Below are positions 7,763 through 15,952 of a stretch of 37,878 nucleotides of DNA, in pieces. Each line of letters opens with the position of its first letter. Position 1 is the first letter of the stretch. Made by a program: the position numbers and the translations under genes. Below the pieces are notes generated by a model, which was not told the DNA's origin, made no database searches, and saw only the letters and a program-made list of their open reading frames with translations. Location: contig CAJXZK010000019.1 in the NCBI GenBank assembly GCA_913063055.1, positions 1-37,878 of the forward strand, written 5' to 3'. The DNA comes from an uncultured bacterium. GTDB lineage: Bacteria; Cyanobacteriota; Vampirovibrionia; Obscuribacterales; Obscuribacteraceae.

Positions 7763-8197
7763 ATGAACAGTGGCTGTGACAATAAGATGACCTGCCCAAT
7801 AACCCACACCCTCGATTTGATTAGTGCCAAATGGACAGTGGAGATATTGCGGGAACTAGCGCTCAAACCAGTGCGCACCAGAGAATTTCTTACCTTTATT
7901 CCGGGACTGAGCATGAAATCGCTGCAAGAGCGCCTCAAAGCACTGCTTGCCGCGGGCATGATTACTCGCACCGTATTTGAACAGAAGTTGCCCAAAGTTG
8001 TGCACACCATTACCCCCCGAGGACAGCGCCTCTTTTTAGTAATGAGCGAACTCAAAGCCATTGCCAGCGAAATCAGTGAGAGCGAGCAACTGTGCCAATG
8101 TCCACTTGAAGGTTTCAGTAAAGATGAGATGGACTGCCCTAAGCGCCGCCCGCTAACGCCACGACAAATGCGGCAAGAACAGGCTACACAGGATTAG
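7763..8197 (+). CDS. HxlR-family winged-helix transcriptional regulator
   Basis: The protein carries the HxlR pattern: TCPITHTLDLISAKWTVEIL, then a RTREF motif, GLSMKSLQERLKALLAAGMI for the recognition region, and HTITPRGQ for the wing. HxlR regulators bind DNA as dimers, and many sense electrophiles or oxidants through the conserved cysteine before the first helix, here in TCPI. The C-terminal tail adds three more cysteines (LCQCPLEGF, DEMDCPKRRP), which is unusual. I prefer the ATG at 7763 (MNSGCDNKMTCPI) because HxlR proteins usually begin about ten residues before this motif. The track ORF starts further upstream at a TTG (7694). Neither start has a strong ribosome-binding site. The target genes are unknown; candidates are the divergent membrane-protein/ATPase pair and the downstream flavoprotein. 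Confidence 0.85.
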   Translation: MNSGCDNKMTCPITHTLDLISAKWTVEILRELALKPVRTREFLTFIPGLSMKSLQERLKALLAAGMITRTVFEQKLPKVVHTITPRGQRLFLVMSELKAIASEISESEQLCQCPLEGFSKDEMDCPKRRPLTPRQMRQEQATQD

Positions 8198-8277
8198 GCT
8201 ATACAAGAATAGACTTAAGCTATCAGCCTTAAGCAAGCCACTATGTGTGCCTTTGTGACGAGCATTAAAAAAACATT

Positions 8278-8400
8278 TTAGTAACCACCGGCGCTGGTAT
8301 CAGCCAGCACTGTGCGTTTTTCATAACCTCTAACAAAGGCCGAAGTGCAATAGAAGCCCTGGTCACCTTGAGGTAACCAGTTTTTGTCAAACTTTGGCAC
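8278..8400 (-). CDS. Small protein of 40 residues, unlisted in ORF track
   Basis: This minus-strand ORF is below the length cut-off of the track. It starts with GTG at 8400, and GGAG lies seven bases upstream (GGAGtctagcaGTG), a well-placed ribosome-binding site. The product begins VPKFDKNWLPQGDQGFYCTS and ends TVLADTSAGGY. The composition is balanced and soluble with one cysteine, without the low-complexity look of shadow ORFs. It lies alone between the plus-strand HxlR and flavoprotein genes. I do not recognise a family. Its conservation cannot be judged from this window, so the call rests on the ribosome-binding site and protein-like sequence. Confidence 0.5.
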   Translation of the reverse strand: MPKFDKNWLPQGDQGFYCTSAFVRGYEKRTVLADTSAGGY

Positions 8401-8451
8401 TGCTAGACTCCGTTACAAGACTCTAAGAGCAGGATCAAAGCAGCGACTCTA

Positions 8452-9912
8452 ATGACTAATTCGACAAATCAGACAAATCCACTATTAATTCAAGGGGGCA
8501 TGGGCGTTGGTGTCTCCAACTGGCGACTAGCCCAGGCCGTTTCTAAAGAAGGCCAGCTGGGAGTGGTCTCAGGAACAATGCTCGATACCGTTTTCGCCAG
8601 ACGACTGCAAGATGGGGACGAAGGCGGTCACATGCAGCGCGCCTGCCAACATTTCCCAGTCAAAGAACTGGTAGATAGAGTATGGCAGCGCTACTATCGA
8701 GAGAGCGGCAAGCCAGCCGAGGCACCATATTTAAATGTGCCTATGATCGGAGTTCAACCAACTCTTGCCTCGCTTGAATTAATTGTTTTGGCAAATTTTG
8801 CCGAGGTCTATCTAGCAAAGGAAGGCCATCAGGGCAAGGTCGGTATCAACTACCTAGAAAAGATACAGCTGCCAACGCTGCCTTCACTCTATGGAGCAAT
8901 GCTTGCAGGAGTTGACTATGTCTTGATGGGAGCCGGTATTCCCAAAGCCATTCCCGGTATATTAGATGGTCTGAGCGAACACAAAGAAGTATCGCTCAAA
9001 CTGAATATTCAGAGCACTGCTTCAAGCGAGGGTGGCAACGACACCACCTATCTAACATTCAATCCCAGAGATATCCTGCTCAACGGCAAGACTCTCAAAC
9101 GTCCAGACTTTTTGGCCATAGTCTCGTCCCACACATTAGCAGCTAATATTGCTAAAAAGGCATCAGGAAAAGTAAACGGCTTCGTCATCGAAAACCACAC
9201 CGCTGGCGGTCACAATGCCCCGCCCCGGGGAGCCTTGCAACTCTCCTGCGAGGGAGAGCCAATATACACAAAGCGCGATGAAGCAGACTTAGAAGAACTG
9301 AAGAAACTAGGGCTTCCATTTTGGCTCGCCGGCATGTACGGCAGTGCAGAAAAGTTGCAAGAAGCCCTAGCACTTGGTGCAGCCGGTGTGCAGGTTGGCA
9401 CGCCCTTTGCTTTCTGCCAGGAATCAGGAATTACAGAAGAAATAAAAACAAGCACACTACAAAAAGTCTTAGATCAGACAGTCACTATATTTACAGATCC
9501 CTGTGCTTCAGCCTCTGGCTATCCCTTCAAAATCACCAACGTCGATAATTCGCTTTCAGAGTCAGCCGTCTACCAGGCTAGAGAAAGAGTCTGCGACCTT
9601 GGCTATTTGCGCTCGGCCTACACCCGCAATGACGGCTCCATCGCCTTCCGCTGCCCCGGTGAAGGAGAAGCTGACTATGTCAAAAAAGGCGGCTTAGCGG
9701 ATGACACAGTTAATCGCAAATGTCTCTGCAATGCCCTTCTATCGAATATCGGTCTGGGCCAGACTCGCTCCAATGGCTACGAGGAACCACCACTAGTTAC
9801 AGCCGGTGATCACATTGCCGCACTGAGCCAATTTCTCAGCCCCGGTGAAAGCAGTTATTCAGCAAGAGCAGTGATTGAGCTTATACTGGGCAAGCAGCTG
9901 GTCAAAGCCTGA
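8452..9912 (+). CDS. Nitronate monooxygenase / 2-nitropropane dioxygenase-family flavoprotein
   Basis: A 486-aa FMN-binding TIM-barrel protein of the NMO/PfaD superfamily (COG2070). The N-terminus LLIQGGMGVGVSNWRLAQAV is the canonical first strand and phosphate contact. Later segments include IENHTAGGHNAPP with the catalytic-region histidine and LALGAAGVQVGTPFAFC for FMN phosphate binding. The C-terminal part (FRCPGEGEADYVKKGG, then RKCLCNALLSNIGLGQ) is typical of the longer NMO-like subfamily and adds about 100 residues over short NMOs. The physiological substrate cannot be told from sequence; nitronates are only one option, and PfaD-like proteins act in fatty-acid or polyketide synthesis. 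No polyketide synthase genes are near. The ribosome-binding site before the ATG is weak. Confidence 0.8.
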   Translation: MTNSTNQTNPLLIQGGMGVGVSNWRLAQAVSKEGQLGVVSGTMLDTVFARRLQDGDEGGHMQRACQHFPVKELVDRVWQRYYRESGKPAEAPYLNVPMIGVQPTLASLELIVLANFAEVYLAKEGHQGKVGINYLEKIQLPTLPSLYGAMLAGVDYVLMGAGIPKAIPGILDGLSEHKEVSLKLNIQSTASSEGGNDTTYLTFNPRDILLNGKTLKRPDFLAIVSSHTLAANIAKKASGKVNGFVIENHTAGGHNAPPRGALQLSCEGEPIYTKRDEADLEELKKLGLPFWLAGMYGSAEKLQEALALGAAGVQVGTPFAFCQESGITEEIKTSTLQKVLDQTVTIFTDPCASASGYPFKITNVDNSLSESAVYQARERVCDLGYLRSAYTRNDGSIAFRCPGEGEADYVKKGGLADDTVNRKCLCNALLSNIGLGQTRSNGYEEPPLVTAGDHIAALSQFLSPGESSYSARAVIELILGKQLVKA

Positions 9913-9968
9913 CACTACCAGTAGTGCCAAAAAAAAACAAATCAAAACAAATCACAGCAGCAATTACT

Positions 9969-10865
9969 CTAAGAAGCTTTTCGCGCATCACGCTTAGAAG
10001 AAGAAGAAGAAGAAGAAGAAGATGATGATGATGCAGCAGCATGGTCGCGCCAGAGTAAGAGCCCTCGACCAGCTGCTCCCTGGAGGAATTTTTGCAGACG
10101 CGTTCGTGCCAAAGCGTCACGAGCAGAATCTATAGCATCAGCAGAAACCACCAACAGAACGTTGTCATCGGCAGCACTAGTCACTTCTTTAAAGCTGGCT
10201 GGACGCAAGACGTTGACACCAAAAGCAGAGGACCAGCCCCCCAGAGAAAATCGCTCGGGCTCAATTGCCATCACAGCGGTATCACGACTGTCAAGCAAAA
10301 CTTCTACAGGCATGGCGAGAAGGGCACCAACTCGAAAAATACTGGCAACGGTTTCTTCGTCAGCAAGGTCTCGAGTAATAAAAATCTGCATTTTCGACCA
10401 GCGCTTTGCCACATCGCGCACCACCAACAACGGACAAGGACAGACCTTAGCCAGCTCCTCAAATAATACTCTCCGACGGGAATTAGAAGTTCTGGCATGA
10501 TAGCCAAGAACCACAAGATCATAGTCAACAGCTCGCTTAGAGATCTCGCAAGCGGGATCTCCTTCGTCTATGAAAGTATCAAAAGACTGAAGTTGGCCGC
10601 CTGCCTGACTCGCGTATGAAAGCATTAAGGCTTCAGCAATACCACGCATGATTTGAGTGATGCGCTCTTTAGCATCAATGTATGGCCCGCTGCCAATAAA
10701 TCCGGCCAAATCATAAGACAAAAAACGCCAAACATCAGCACTGTCAACGACATGCTGAGCGTCAACCTTTGAATTGGTCAAGCTTGCCAGCTGCCAAGCC
10801 AGCTGTGCAGCAGCGCGAGACGCTTGAGAACCATCAAGAGCCAACAAGTACGAGCCAGTATTCAT
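9969..10865 (-). CDS. Universal stress protein, tandem UspA domains, poly-serine tail
   Basis: A 298-aa protein with two UspA-like domains. The first begins SYLLALDGSQASRAAAQLAW and ends YDLVVLGYHARTSNSRR and CPCPLLVVRDV, the usual Usp nucleotide-binding loop region. The second, from about residue 155 (MQIFITRDLADEETVASIFR), is more diverged and lacks a clear G-2x-G-9x-G[ST] motif. I moved the start from the track's TTG to the ATG at 10865 because GGGGAGG sits seven bases upstream of it, inside the longer ORF. The C-terminus ends with twelve consecutive serines followed by KRDARKAS, encoded by a triplet repeat. Such a tail is not part of the Usp fold. The gene stands alone; its role in stress adaptation is inferred from the family. 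Confidence 0.85.
   Translation of the reverse strand: MNTGSYLLALDGSQASRAAAQLAWQLASLTNSKVDAQHVVDSADVWRFLSYDLAGFIGSGPYIDAKERITQIMRGIAEALMLSYASQAGGQLQSFDTFIDEGDPACEISKRAVDYDLVVLGYHARTSNSRRRVLFEELAKVCPCPLLVVRDVAKRWSKMQIFITRDLADEETVASIFRVGALLAMPVEVLLDSRDTAVMAIEPERFSLGGWSSAFGVNVLRPASFKEVTSAADDNVLLVVSADAIDSARDALARTRLQKFLQGAAGRGLLLWRDHAAASSSSSSSSSSSSKRDARKAS
9996..10031. repeat. Trinucleotide tract (AGA)n(TGA)n encoding twelve serines
   Basis: Nine AGA units followed by three TGA units on the plus strand are read on the minus strand as TCA and TCT serine codons at the end of the universal stress protein gene. It is the longest pure triplet run I noticed in the window. Confidence 0.9.
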
Positions 10866-10872
10866 GACCAAA

Positions 10873-10879
10873 CCTCCCC
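10873..10879 (-). promoter_or_regulatory. Shine-Dalgarno deciding the Usp start
   Basis: GGGGAGG on the minus strand lies seven bases before the ATG at 10865. It falls within the longer track ORF, which argues that the upstream TTG is not the start. Confidence 0.8.
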
Positions 10880-11034
10880 AGCGCAAAAAACACTGGAAGC
10901 TGAAAATTCCCGAATAGAAAGAAGCCTACTGGGGGAAATGTAATGACACTATTTCCAGCTTGAGGTGAATTGATTCTTTAGACATCAACAAAAAGGTGGA
11001 TTAAAAAAAGTAACCACTCTTCGTTTGTAAGTAA

Positions 11035-11232
11035 TTAGATAGCGCGCATGCTCTGTACACAAATTACCTGTGCACTATTGCCATTGGCTTCAGCGTATTG
11101 CTGGCTGCGAGCGGCTCTCTCACTGGCAAGGAAGGCATACATTGTTGCTGCCATTTCTTCAGGGGTAGCACCACTTTGCTTGCGTCGCAATTTCTCAGAA
11201 AGAAAACTAACTAGATTTTGATTGTCATTCAT
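11035..11232 (-). CDS. Small protein of unknown function downstream of aminotransferase
   Basis: A 65-aa protein beginning MNDNQNLVSFLSEKLRR, with the helical segment GATPEEMAATMYAFLASERA. No family recognised. The track extends it to a GTG at 11283 that overlaps the aminotransferase stop, but the added residues are only a translated tandem repeat (DTRDTRDTR). I therefore prefer the ATG at 11232. The gene lies 31 bases after the aminotransferase stop on the same strand and is probably co-transcribed with it. AGGG sequences from the tandem repeat lie just before this ATG, one too close and one somewhat far for ideal initiation. Confidence 0.55.
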   Translation of the reverse strand: MNDNQNLVSFLSEKLRRKQSGATPEEMAATMYAFLASERAARSQQYAEANGNSAQVICVQSMRAI

Positions 11233-11234
11233 TA

Positions 11235-11261
11235 CCCTAGTATCCCTAGTATCTCGAGTAT
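11235..11261. repeat. Three tandem 9-bp repeats between aminotransferase and small gene
   Basis: CCCTAGTAT occurs twice in a row followed by a variant CTCGAGTAT. On the minus strand each exact unit supplies an AGGG just upstream of the ATG at 11232, so unit number could affect translation of the small ORF. Confidence 0.85.
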
Positions 11262-11263
11262 CC

Positions 11264-12985
11264 TTAATTTCTTGTCTTGGCACGATAAGAAGCTTTCGAC
11301 TTGGGCTTATCTTTCTTGCCTGCTGCTTTCTTCTTACCCGCCTTATTTGGCTTAGCTACTTTTTTCTTTGTGGTTTCGAGATTAGATTTTGAATTTGATT
11401 TAGCTCTAGACTCACGAACGGGCACCAGCCTTACTTCACCAACTTTGCGCGAAGCGGCCACTTTACTACTGCCGACTTTCGCAGCCGCCCGGACCCGCCT
11501 ACGCTGCCTTGCTTTAGCAACACTGAACTCGTCGATCACCATATCTGAAACTAGATTTGAATCTGAATCAGTAGCTTGCGGCACTATAGAGACTGTCAAT
11601 ACTTCCTCTACGGTCACCGGTTCGATCGCTATCACGTCTTGCTTGATTAACTCTTGCTCTTCGGCTAAGGCCTGCATTTCTGCCAAGCGACCAGAACCAA
11701 TATCAATTAATACTGATTCAAGAGCATCAATCATGAAATTGATTTGCGACTCAGTGATGATTAGTGGCGGTTCGATTCTAAATGTGCAGTTGGAATTAAG
11801 AGTCGATGCAACAATCACGCCTCTATGGAAAAGCTCAACCTGTACGGCTTCACGCAAATCTTTGCTAGTGAACTCAAGACCAATTAGCAAACCTTTGCCG
11901 CGTACATCAAAAATGCGCTCAGGATAACGTTCTTTCAATTCGTTCAATTTACGCATGAAATAATTGCCCATCAAAGCAGCGCGAGCAGGCAGGTGCTCAT
12001 CAAGCAAAACTTCAATACAGACAGATGCAGCGGAACAAGCTAAAGGATTGCCACCAAAAGTCGAATTATGAATGGTTGGGTTTGGCTCAAGCACTTTCCA
12101 GATTTTGGCCGAAGCCATGAAGCAGCCAATCGGCATTACACCGCCGCCGAGAGCCTTAGCCAAACATAGAATGTCTGGCACAACACTTTCGTGCTCGCAG
12201 GCAAACATGCGACCAGTACGGCCCATACCAGTTTGCACTTCATCGAGAATAAGAAGAATGCCGTGCTTCTCAGTAAGTTGACGTACTTTTCTTAAATAGC
12301 CTTCTGATGGAACGTTGATTCCACCCTCACCTTGAATAGGTTCGAGAATTACAGCTGCGGTATTTTCGTTGATGGCAGCTTCCATAGCTTCGATATTGCC
12401 AAACTCAACATGGCTAAAGCCATTCAGTAAGGGAGCGAATGGTTTACGGAAAACGTCACGGCCAGTGGCAGAAAGCGCCCCCATGCTAACACCGTGATAA
12501 GCGTTTTTAGTAGAGATTATCTCGGTCTTGCCGGTGTAAAGACGGGCTAACTTGATCGCCCCTTCCACAGCTTCACTACCGCTATTGCAGAAGAACGAAT
12601 ATTGCAAATCACCAGGAGTGATGGCAGCTAATTGACTAGCCAGGTGTGCAGACCAGGGATTAATCAACTCTTGGCTGTGCAAACAGACCTGGTCAAGCTG
12701 CATCTTCACAGCTTCGATTACCCGAGGGTGACGGTGACCAACGTTGAATATGCCGTATCCACCTAAACAATCTAGATAGCGACGACCTTTGTTGTCGTAG
12801 GTGTATACACCTTCATCTCTGAACTCTACGGCCCCTTCGGCACCACTAAGCTTTTGCGAATAAGCATTATTGAGGTGATTAATTGAATTGCTCAATGCAC
12901 TAGAAGCAATCTCCTGGTAATGATTGGAGTTTCGCTCCACCAGCGGAAATTGTTTAGTCTGAGTTTCGTTTTTATAAACTGCCAT
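11264..12985 (-). CDS. Class-III PLP aminotransferase (acetylornithine/putrescine type) with lysine-rich tail
   Basis: Residues about 30-455 form a complete class-III aminotransferase. The segment FFCNSGSEAVEGAIKLARL binds PLP phosphate, AYHGVSMGALSATG follows, LLILDEVQTGMGRTG holds the PLP-contacting aspartate, and CLAKALGGGVMPIG contains the Schiff-base lysine. The sequence resembles putrescine and ornithine/acetylornithine aminotransferases, but substrate cannot be fixed from sequence. At 573 aa it is about 110-150 residues longer than usual. The extra C-terminus is acidic at first, then turns strongly basic (KARQRRRVRAAAKV, and a run of KKK/KPK motifs near the end), resembling histone-H1-like Ala/Lys tails. 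The ATG at 12985 has no obvious ribosome-binding site. No arginine, proline or polyamine genes flank it. Confidence 0.88.
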   Translation of the reverse strand: MAVYKNETQTKQFPLVERNSNHYQEIASSALSNSINHLNNAYSQKLSGAEGAVEFRDEGVYTYDNKGRRYLDCLGGYGIFNVGHRHPRVIEAVKMQLDQVCLHSQELINPWSAHLASQLAAITPGDLQYSFFCNSGSEAVEGAIKLARLYTGKTEIISTKNAYHGVSMGALSATGRDVFRKPFAPLLNGFSHVEFGNIEAMEAAINENTAAVILEPIQGEGGINVPSEGYLRKVRQLTEKHGILLILDEVQTGMGRTGRMFACEHESVVPDILCLAKALGGGVMPIGCFMASAKIWKVLEPNPTIHNSTFGGNPLACSAASVCIEVLLDEHLPARAALMGNYFMRKLNELKERYPERIFDVRGKGLLIGLEFTSKDLREAVQVELFHRGVIVASTLNSNCTFRIEPPLIITESQINFMIDALESVLIDIGSGRLAEMQALAEEQELIKQDVIAIEPVTVEEVLTVSIVPQATDSDSNLVSDMVIDEFSVAKARQRRRVRAAAKVGSSKVAASRKVGEVRLVPVRESRAKSNSKSNLETTKKKVAKPNKAGKKKAAGKKDKPKSKASYRAKTRN

Positions 12986-13739
12986 GATTTATACACTTGG
13001 TTGCAGCTATGAACGCGAGGCACTACCAGCAGTGCAAACGCCTGCCGAAATGCGGTTCAAAGCCTTAAGGTTTTGACTTAACTGTTATTGTTATCAGTTT
13101 GAGATTGATCTTTGGTTCGCCTGATTCACTGCGACAAAGGCAATGATCGAAATGGTGTTCGGCAAACCGAGCAAGGAGTTATTAAGCCCGCTAATGAAAA
13201 GAATATTTCAGGGCTCTTGCCTTGGATACTTTAGAAAGTACTGGTGTTACAGCACGCATAATTCCGGACCGATTTCTGTCTGAGTCTTACCGGGGCACCG
13301 GGTTTTCGAAAAGTAGCGGCCTATCTCAGTGCTGCCTGGAGAAAAATCCGCTCTCAATCGCGGTCTCCATTACTTTTTTACTGACCCTTATACATTCAAT
13401 GTACACCAGAAGCCGACATCGAGACAATGTGCACTCTGTACAAAAACGTCAGCAAGAATTTAGCCACACTGTCTAAGAAATAGCGGGAACTCATGACAAC
13501 CGGCCGGCGAAGGCTTGCCCCTGGCCCATTTCTTGCGGTTCAAACAGTAAGTTTTCAGCTATTTCATTATTTGCCGGTATTTTGCCAGATAATTAGCGCT
13601 TACAGCGTTAAGCGTCCATTTCCACTAAAGCCGCATAAGAGGAACAACCTTTCGCAAAGGGGCGTCTTGGACCATAATTAGGTACTGTTCTAATAAAATC
13701 TGCCAATTAAAAGAGCTTCTATATTAGGTACTTTCAGCA
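12986..13739. other. Long intergenic region, no confident gene
   Basis: About 754 bases separate the divergent aminotransferase and TPR genes, the largest gap in the window. The listed 84-aa and 62-aa ORFs lack ribosome-binding sites and protein-like composition. Visible small structures are an inverted repeat (CGCTTAcagcgtTAAGCG, near 13597) and two copies of ATTAGGTACT near the right end. The length leaves room for a non-coding RNA or multiple promoters, but I see no recognisable RNA fold. Confidence 0.5.
13677..13732. repeat. Paired direct repeat ATTAGGTACT upstream of TPR gene
   Basis: ATTAGGTACT occurs at 13677-13686 and 13723-13732, 46 bases apart, on the same strand. The second copy ends eight bases before the start codon. 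They may be paired protein-binding sites, but ten bases twice could also be chance. Confidence 0.45.
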
Positions 13740-15854
13740 ATGCCGCATTCAAAATTTTCTTCAAGTAGTCGCAAGGCACATTCACTCTTGCTTTCAAGCC
13801 TCCTTGCAAGCCTGCCCTGCGTCACCACTCTTGTAAGTCAGGGGCTAACCAATGCGGCATTAGCCCAAACTAACGGCCCTGTAGCCCAGGTAATGCCCAA
13901 GCAATTCTTAGAGCGCTACTATCAAGGTGTCACCTATTTCAAAGCCGGTGACTTAGACAAAGCCCTAGCTGCCTTCAGGGCCGTTGTTATCAGCGCCCCT
14001 TACGACCCCATGGTTCACCTCAGCCTAGCGGCGGTCTTGCACCAATCTGGCGATCTCGAAAATGCCATCGCTGAATATCGCCGGGCATTAAGCCTGCGCC
14101 CAGCCGATGCCTTTGCCCGCATGAGTTTAGGTGGTTTGTTGCAATCACAAGGTCAGCTACAAGAAGCCGTTATCGAATACGACCAGGCAATTAAGCTGCG
14201 ACCGGACGTAGTGTTATTCCGCCTTCCTCTCGGTATCGCTTTGCGCATTGCCGGCAACAAAGACGAGGCTATTCACGAATTGGCCCTGGTGGTGGCCGCC
14301 TATCCAGAGAACTTAAAGGCGCTCTCGCAACTGGCTGCAACCTACCAAGATAAAGGCCAATACAAAGAGGCCGTTAAGGAATATCGCAAAATTCTGGTAC
14401 ACCAACCGCAGAATTTCTCAATTCAATTCAACACTGGGGCCTGCCTGTTGGCAATGAAAGACTACGATCCTTCCATCGAAGCTCTAACAAAAGCCGTACA
14501 GCTAGACGGCTCAGTTCCGGAAGCCCATGCTCTTTTGGGCGCAGCGCAATCAGGACGAGGCAATTACAGTGAAGCTGTCAAAGAGCTGCGTGCAGCCATA
14601 GCCCTCAAGGCAGACCGAGCCGAATGGTTCAGCCAACTAGGGGAGGCACTGAATAAGCAAAAAGATACCAAAGGGGCAATTGAAGCCTATCGCCAAGCGC
14701 AAATTCTCGACCCTAAAGATGTTAACAGCGGCTACACCTTAGGTTACCTCCTGCAAAACAACGGCGACCTTGATGAAGCAGCTAGCTCGTTCGAGCACGT
14801 GGTGAGCTTGAGCCCTAACTTCGCTAATGCCCACTACAACCTGGGTATCATCAAGCAAAAGAAAGGCGAACTTGATACTGCCGAACACGAATTCAAACAA
14901 GTACTGTCAATAAACCCCAGCGACGGTCAGGCCATGATTAATCTGGGCCGCACCTTTATCCTAAAAAACGACCCGGGACAAGCAGCAGGCTTTTACCGCC
15001 AGGGCCTGAGCTTAGAGCCAAATGACCCGGCCGCCTTTGAAGAATTGGCCGGTGCTCTAATAAAGATGAAAGACCTGGTGGGGGCACGTTCAGCCCTAGA
15101 AAGTGCCCTCAATCTAGTACCAGACGACCGCACCGCTATCTTAGCTATGGCCAACCTGGAAAGCCTTGAAGGCACGCCCGGTAAAGCAGAAGCGCGCCTG
15201 CGCAACCTAGTTGAGCGCTACCCAAACGATCTCTCCTTGCTTAATTTGTTAGCTGATAATTTAGCCGAGCAAGGCAAGCAAGTTCTGGCAATTGATACCT
15301 ACCAGCGTATTATTCAGCTGAATCCAAGCTCAGCAGAGGCATATAACGATCTTGGCCTGGCCTTGCAAAAGAAAGAAGATATTAGCAGCGCCACTAACAT
15401 GTTCAAAAAAGCAATTAGCCTCGACCCGGCCTTTGTCGAACCGCATATTAACCTGGGCAATATCTACCTCACCAGCCGCATTTACAGTGACGCCAGCGCC
15501 CAATACCAAAAGGCCCTGGAACTAAAAGCCGATAACCCACTGGCACACTACAATCTGGGCCTCACCTACACCGGCCTCGATAATCCAGAAGGGGCCATGG
15601 CAGAGTACAACCTCGCGATTAAATATGACCCGCAATTTGCCAATGCCTACTACGCTATGGGCCTGCTCTACCAAAACAAAAACGAGATCGATCTAGCCGT
15701 TCCCGCCTTTGAAAAGTACCTAAGTCTTGACCCCACTGGCCCTTATAGCGATTCTGTTAAGACCACCCTAGAAAGACTGAAACCAGGCAGCACAGCAGCA
15801 CCGTCTGGTGTAGGCAATTCAAACGGTGTTGCCCCTGGCGCCGGTTCAATGTAA
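13740..15854 (+). CDS. Secreted or periplasmic tandem TPR protein
   Basis: A 704-aa protein made almost entirely of 34-residue TPR units. It begins with a basic stretch, a hydrophobic core (SLLLSSLLASLPCVTTLVSQ) and ALAQTNG, a likely signal peptidase site, so it should act outside the cytoplasm. About sixteen to eighteen TPR units follow, for example YYQGVTYFKAGDLDKALAAF, AHYNLGIIKQKKGELDTAEH and AYNDLGLALQKKEDISSATN. The end is a short Gly/Ala/Pro/Ser tail. There is no catalytic domain, so it is presumably a scaffold for protein assembly; the partners are unknown. The first ATG has no clear ribosome-binding site. The membrane-protein gene about 100 bases downstream may be in the same operon. 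Confidence 0.85.
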   Translation: MPHSKFSSSSRKAHSLLLSSLLASLPCVTTLVSQGLTNAALAQTNGPVAQVMPKQFLERYYQGVTYFKAGDLDKALAAFRAVVISAPYDPMVHLSLAAVLHQSGDLENAIAEYRRALSLRPADAFARMSLGGLLQSQGQLQEAVIEYDQAIKLRPDVVLFRLPLGIALRIAGNKDEAIHELALVVAAYPENLKALSQLAATYQDKGQYKEAVKEYRKILVHQPQNFSIQFNTGACLLAMKDYDPSIEALTKAVQLDGSVPEAHALLGAAQSGRGNYSEAVKELRAAIALKADRAEWFSQLGEALNKQKDTKGAIEAYRQAQILDPKDVNSGYTLGYLLQNNGDLDEAASSFEHVVSLSPNFANAHYNLGIIKQKKGELDTAEHEFKQVLSINPSDGQAMINLGRTFILKNDPGQAAGFYRQGLSLEPNDPAAFEELAGALIKMKDLVGARSALESALNLVPDDRTAILAMANLESLEGTPGKAEARLRNLVERYPNDLSLLNLLADNLAEQGKQVLAIDTYQRIIQLNPSSAEAYNDLGLALQKKEDISSATNMFKKAISLDPAFVEPHINLGNIYLTSRIYSDASAQYQKALELKADNPLAHYNLGLTYTGLDNPEGAMAEYNLAIKYDPQFANAYYAMGLLYQNKNEIDLAVPAFEKYLSLDPTGPYSDSVKTTLERLKPGSTAAPSGVGNSNGVAPGAGSM

Positions 15855-15952
15855 TCGCAGATTTAGACCCGATTTTAAGACCGCAATAGTGAGAGAGCGG
15901 CTTTGCTGTGGCATAAGACAGTAAGTGGCCGATATTATTGAGGCGGGAATCT

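Noticed and set aside
9912-13036. Shared palindromic motif CACTACCAGYAGTG near 9914 and 13021
   Set aside because: Only two short copies, not both in equivalent positions; likely chance.
13222-13681. Plus-strand ORFs of 84 and 62 aa
   Set aside because: They lack ribosome-binding sites and have irregular composition; treated as chance ORFs in a gap.
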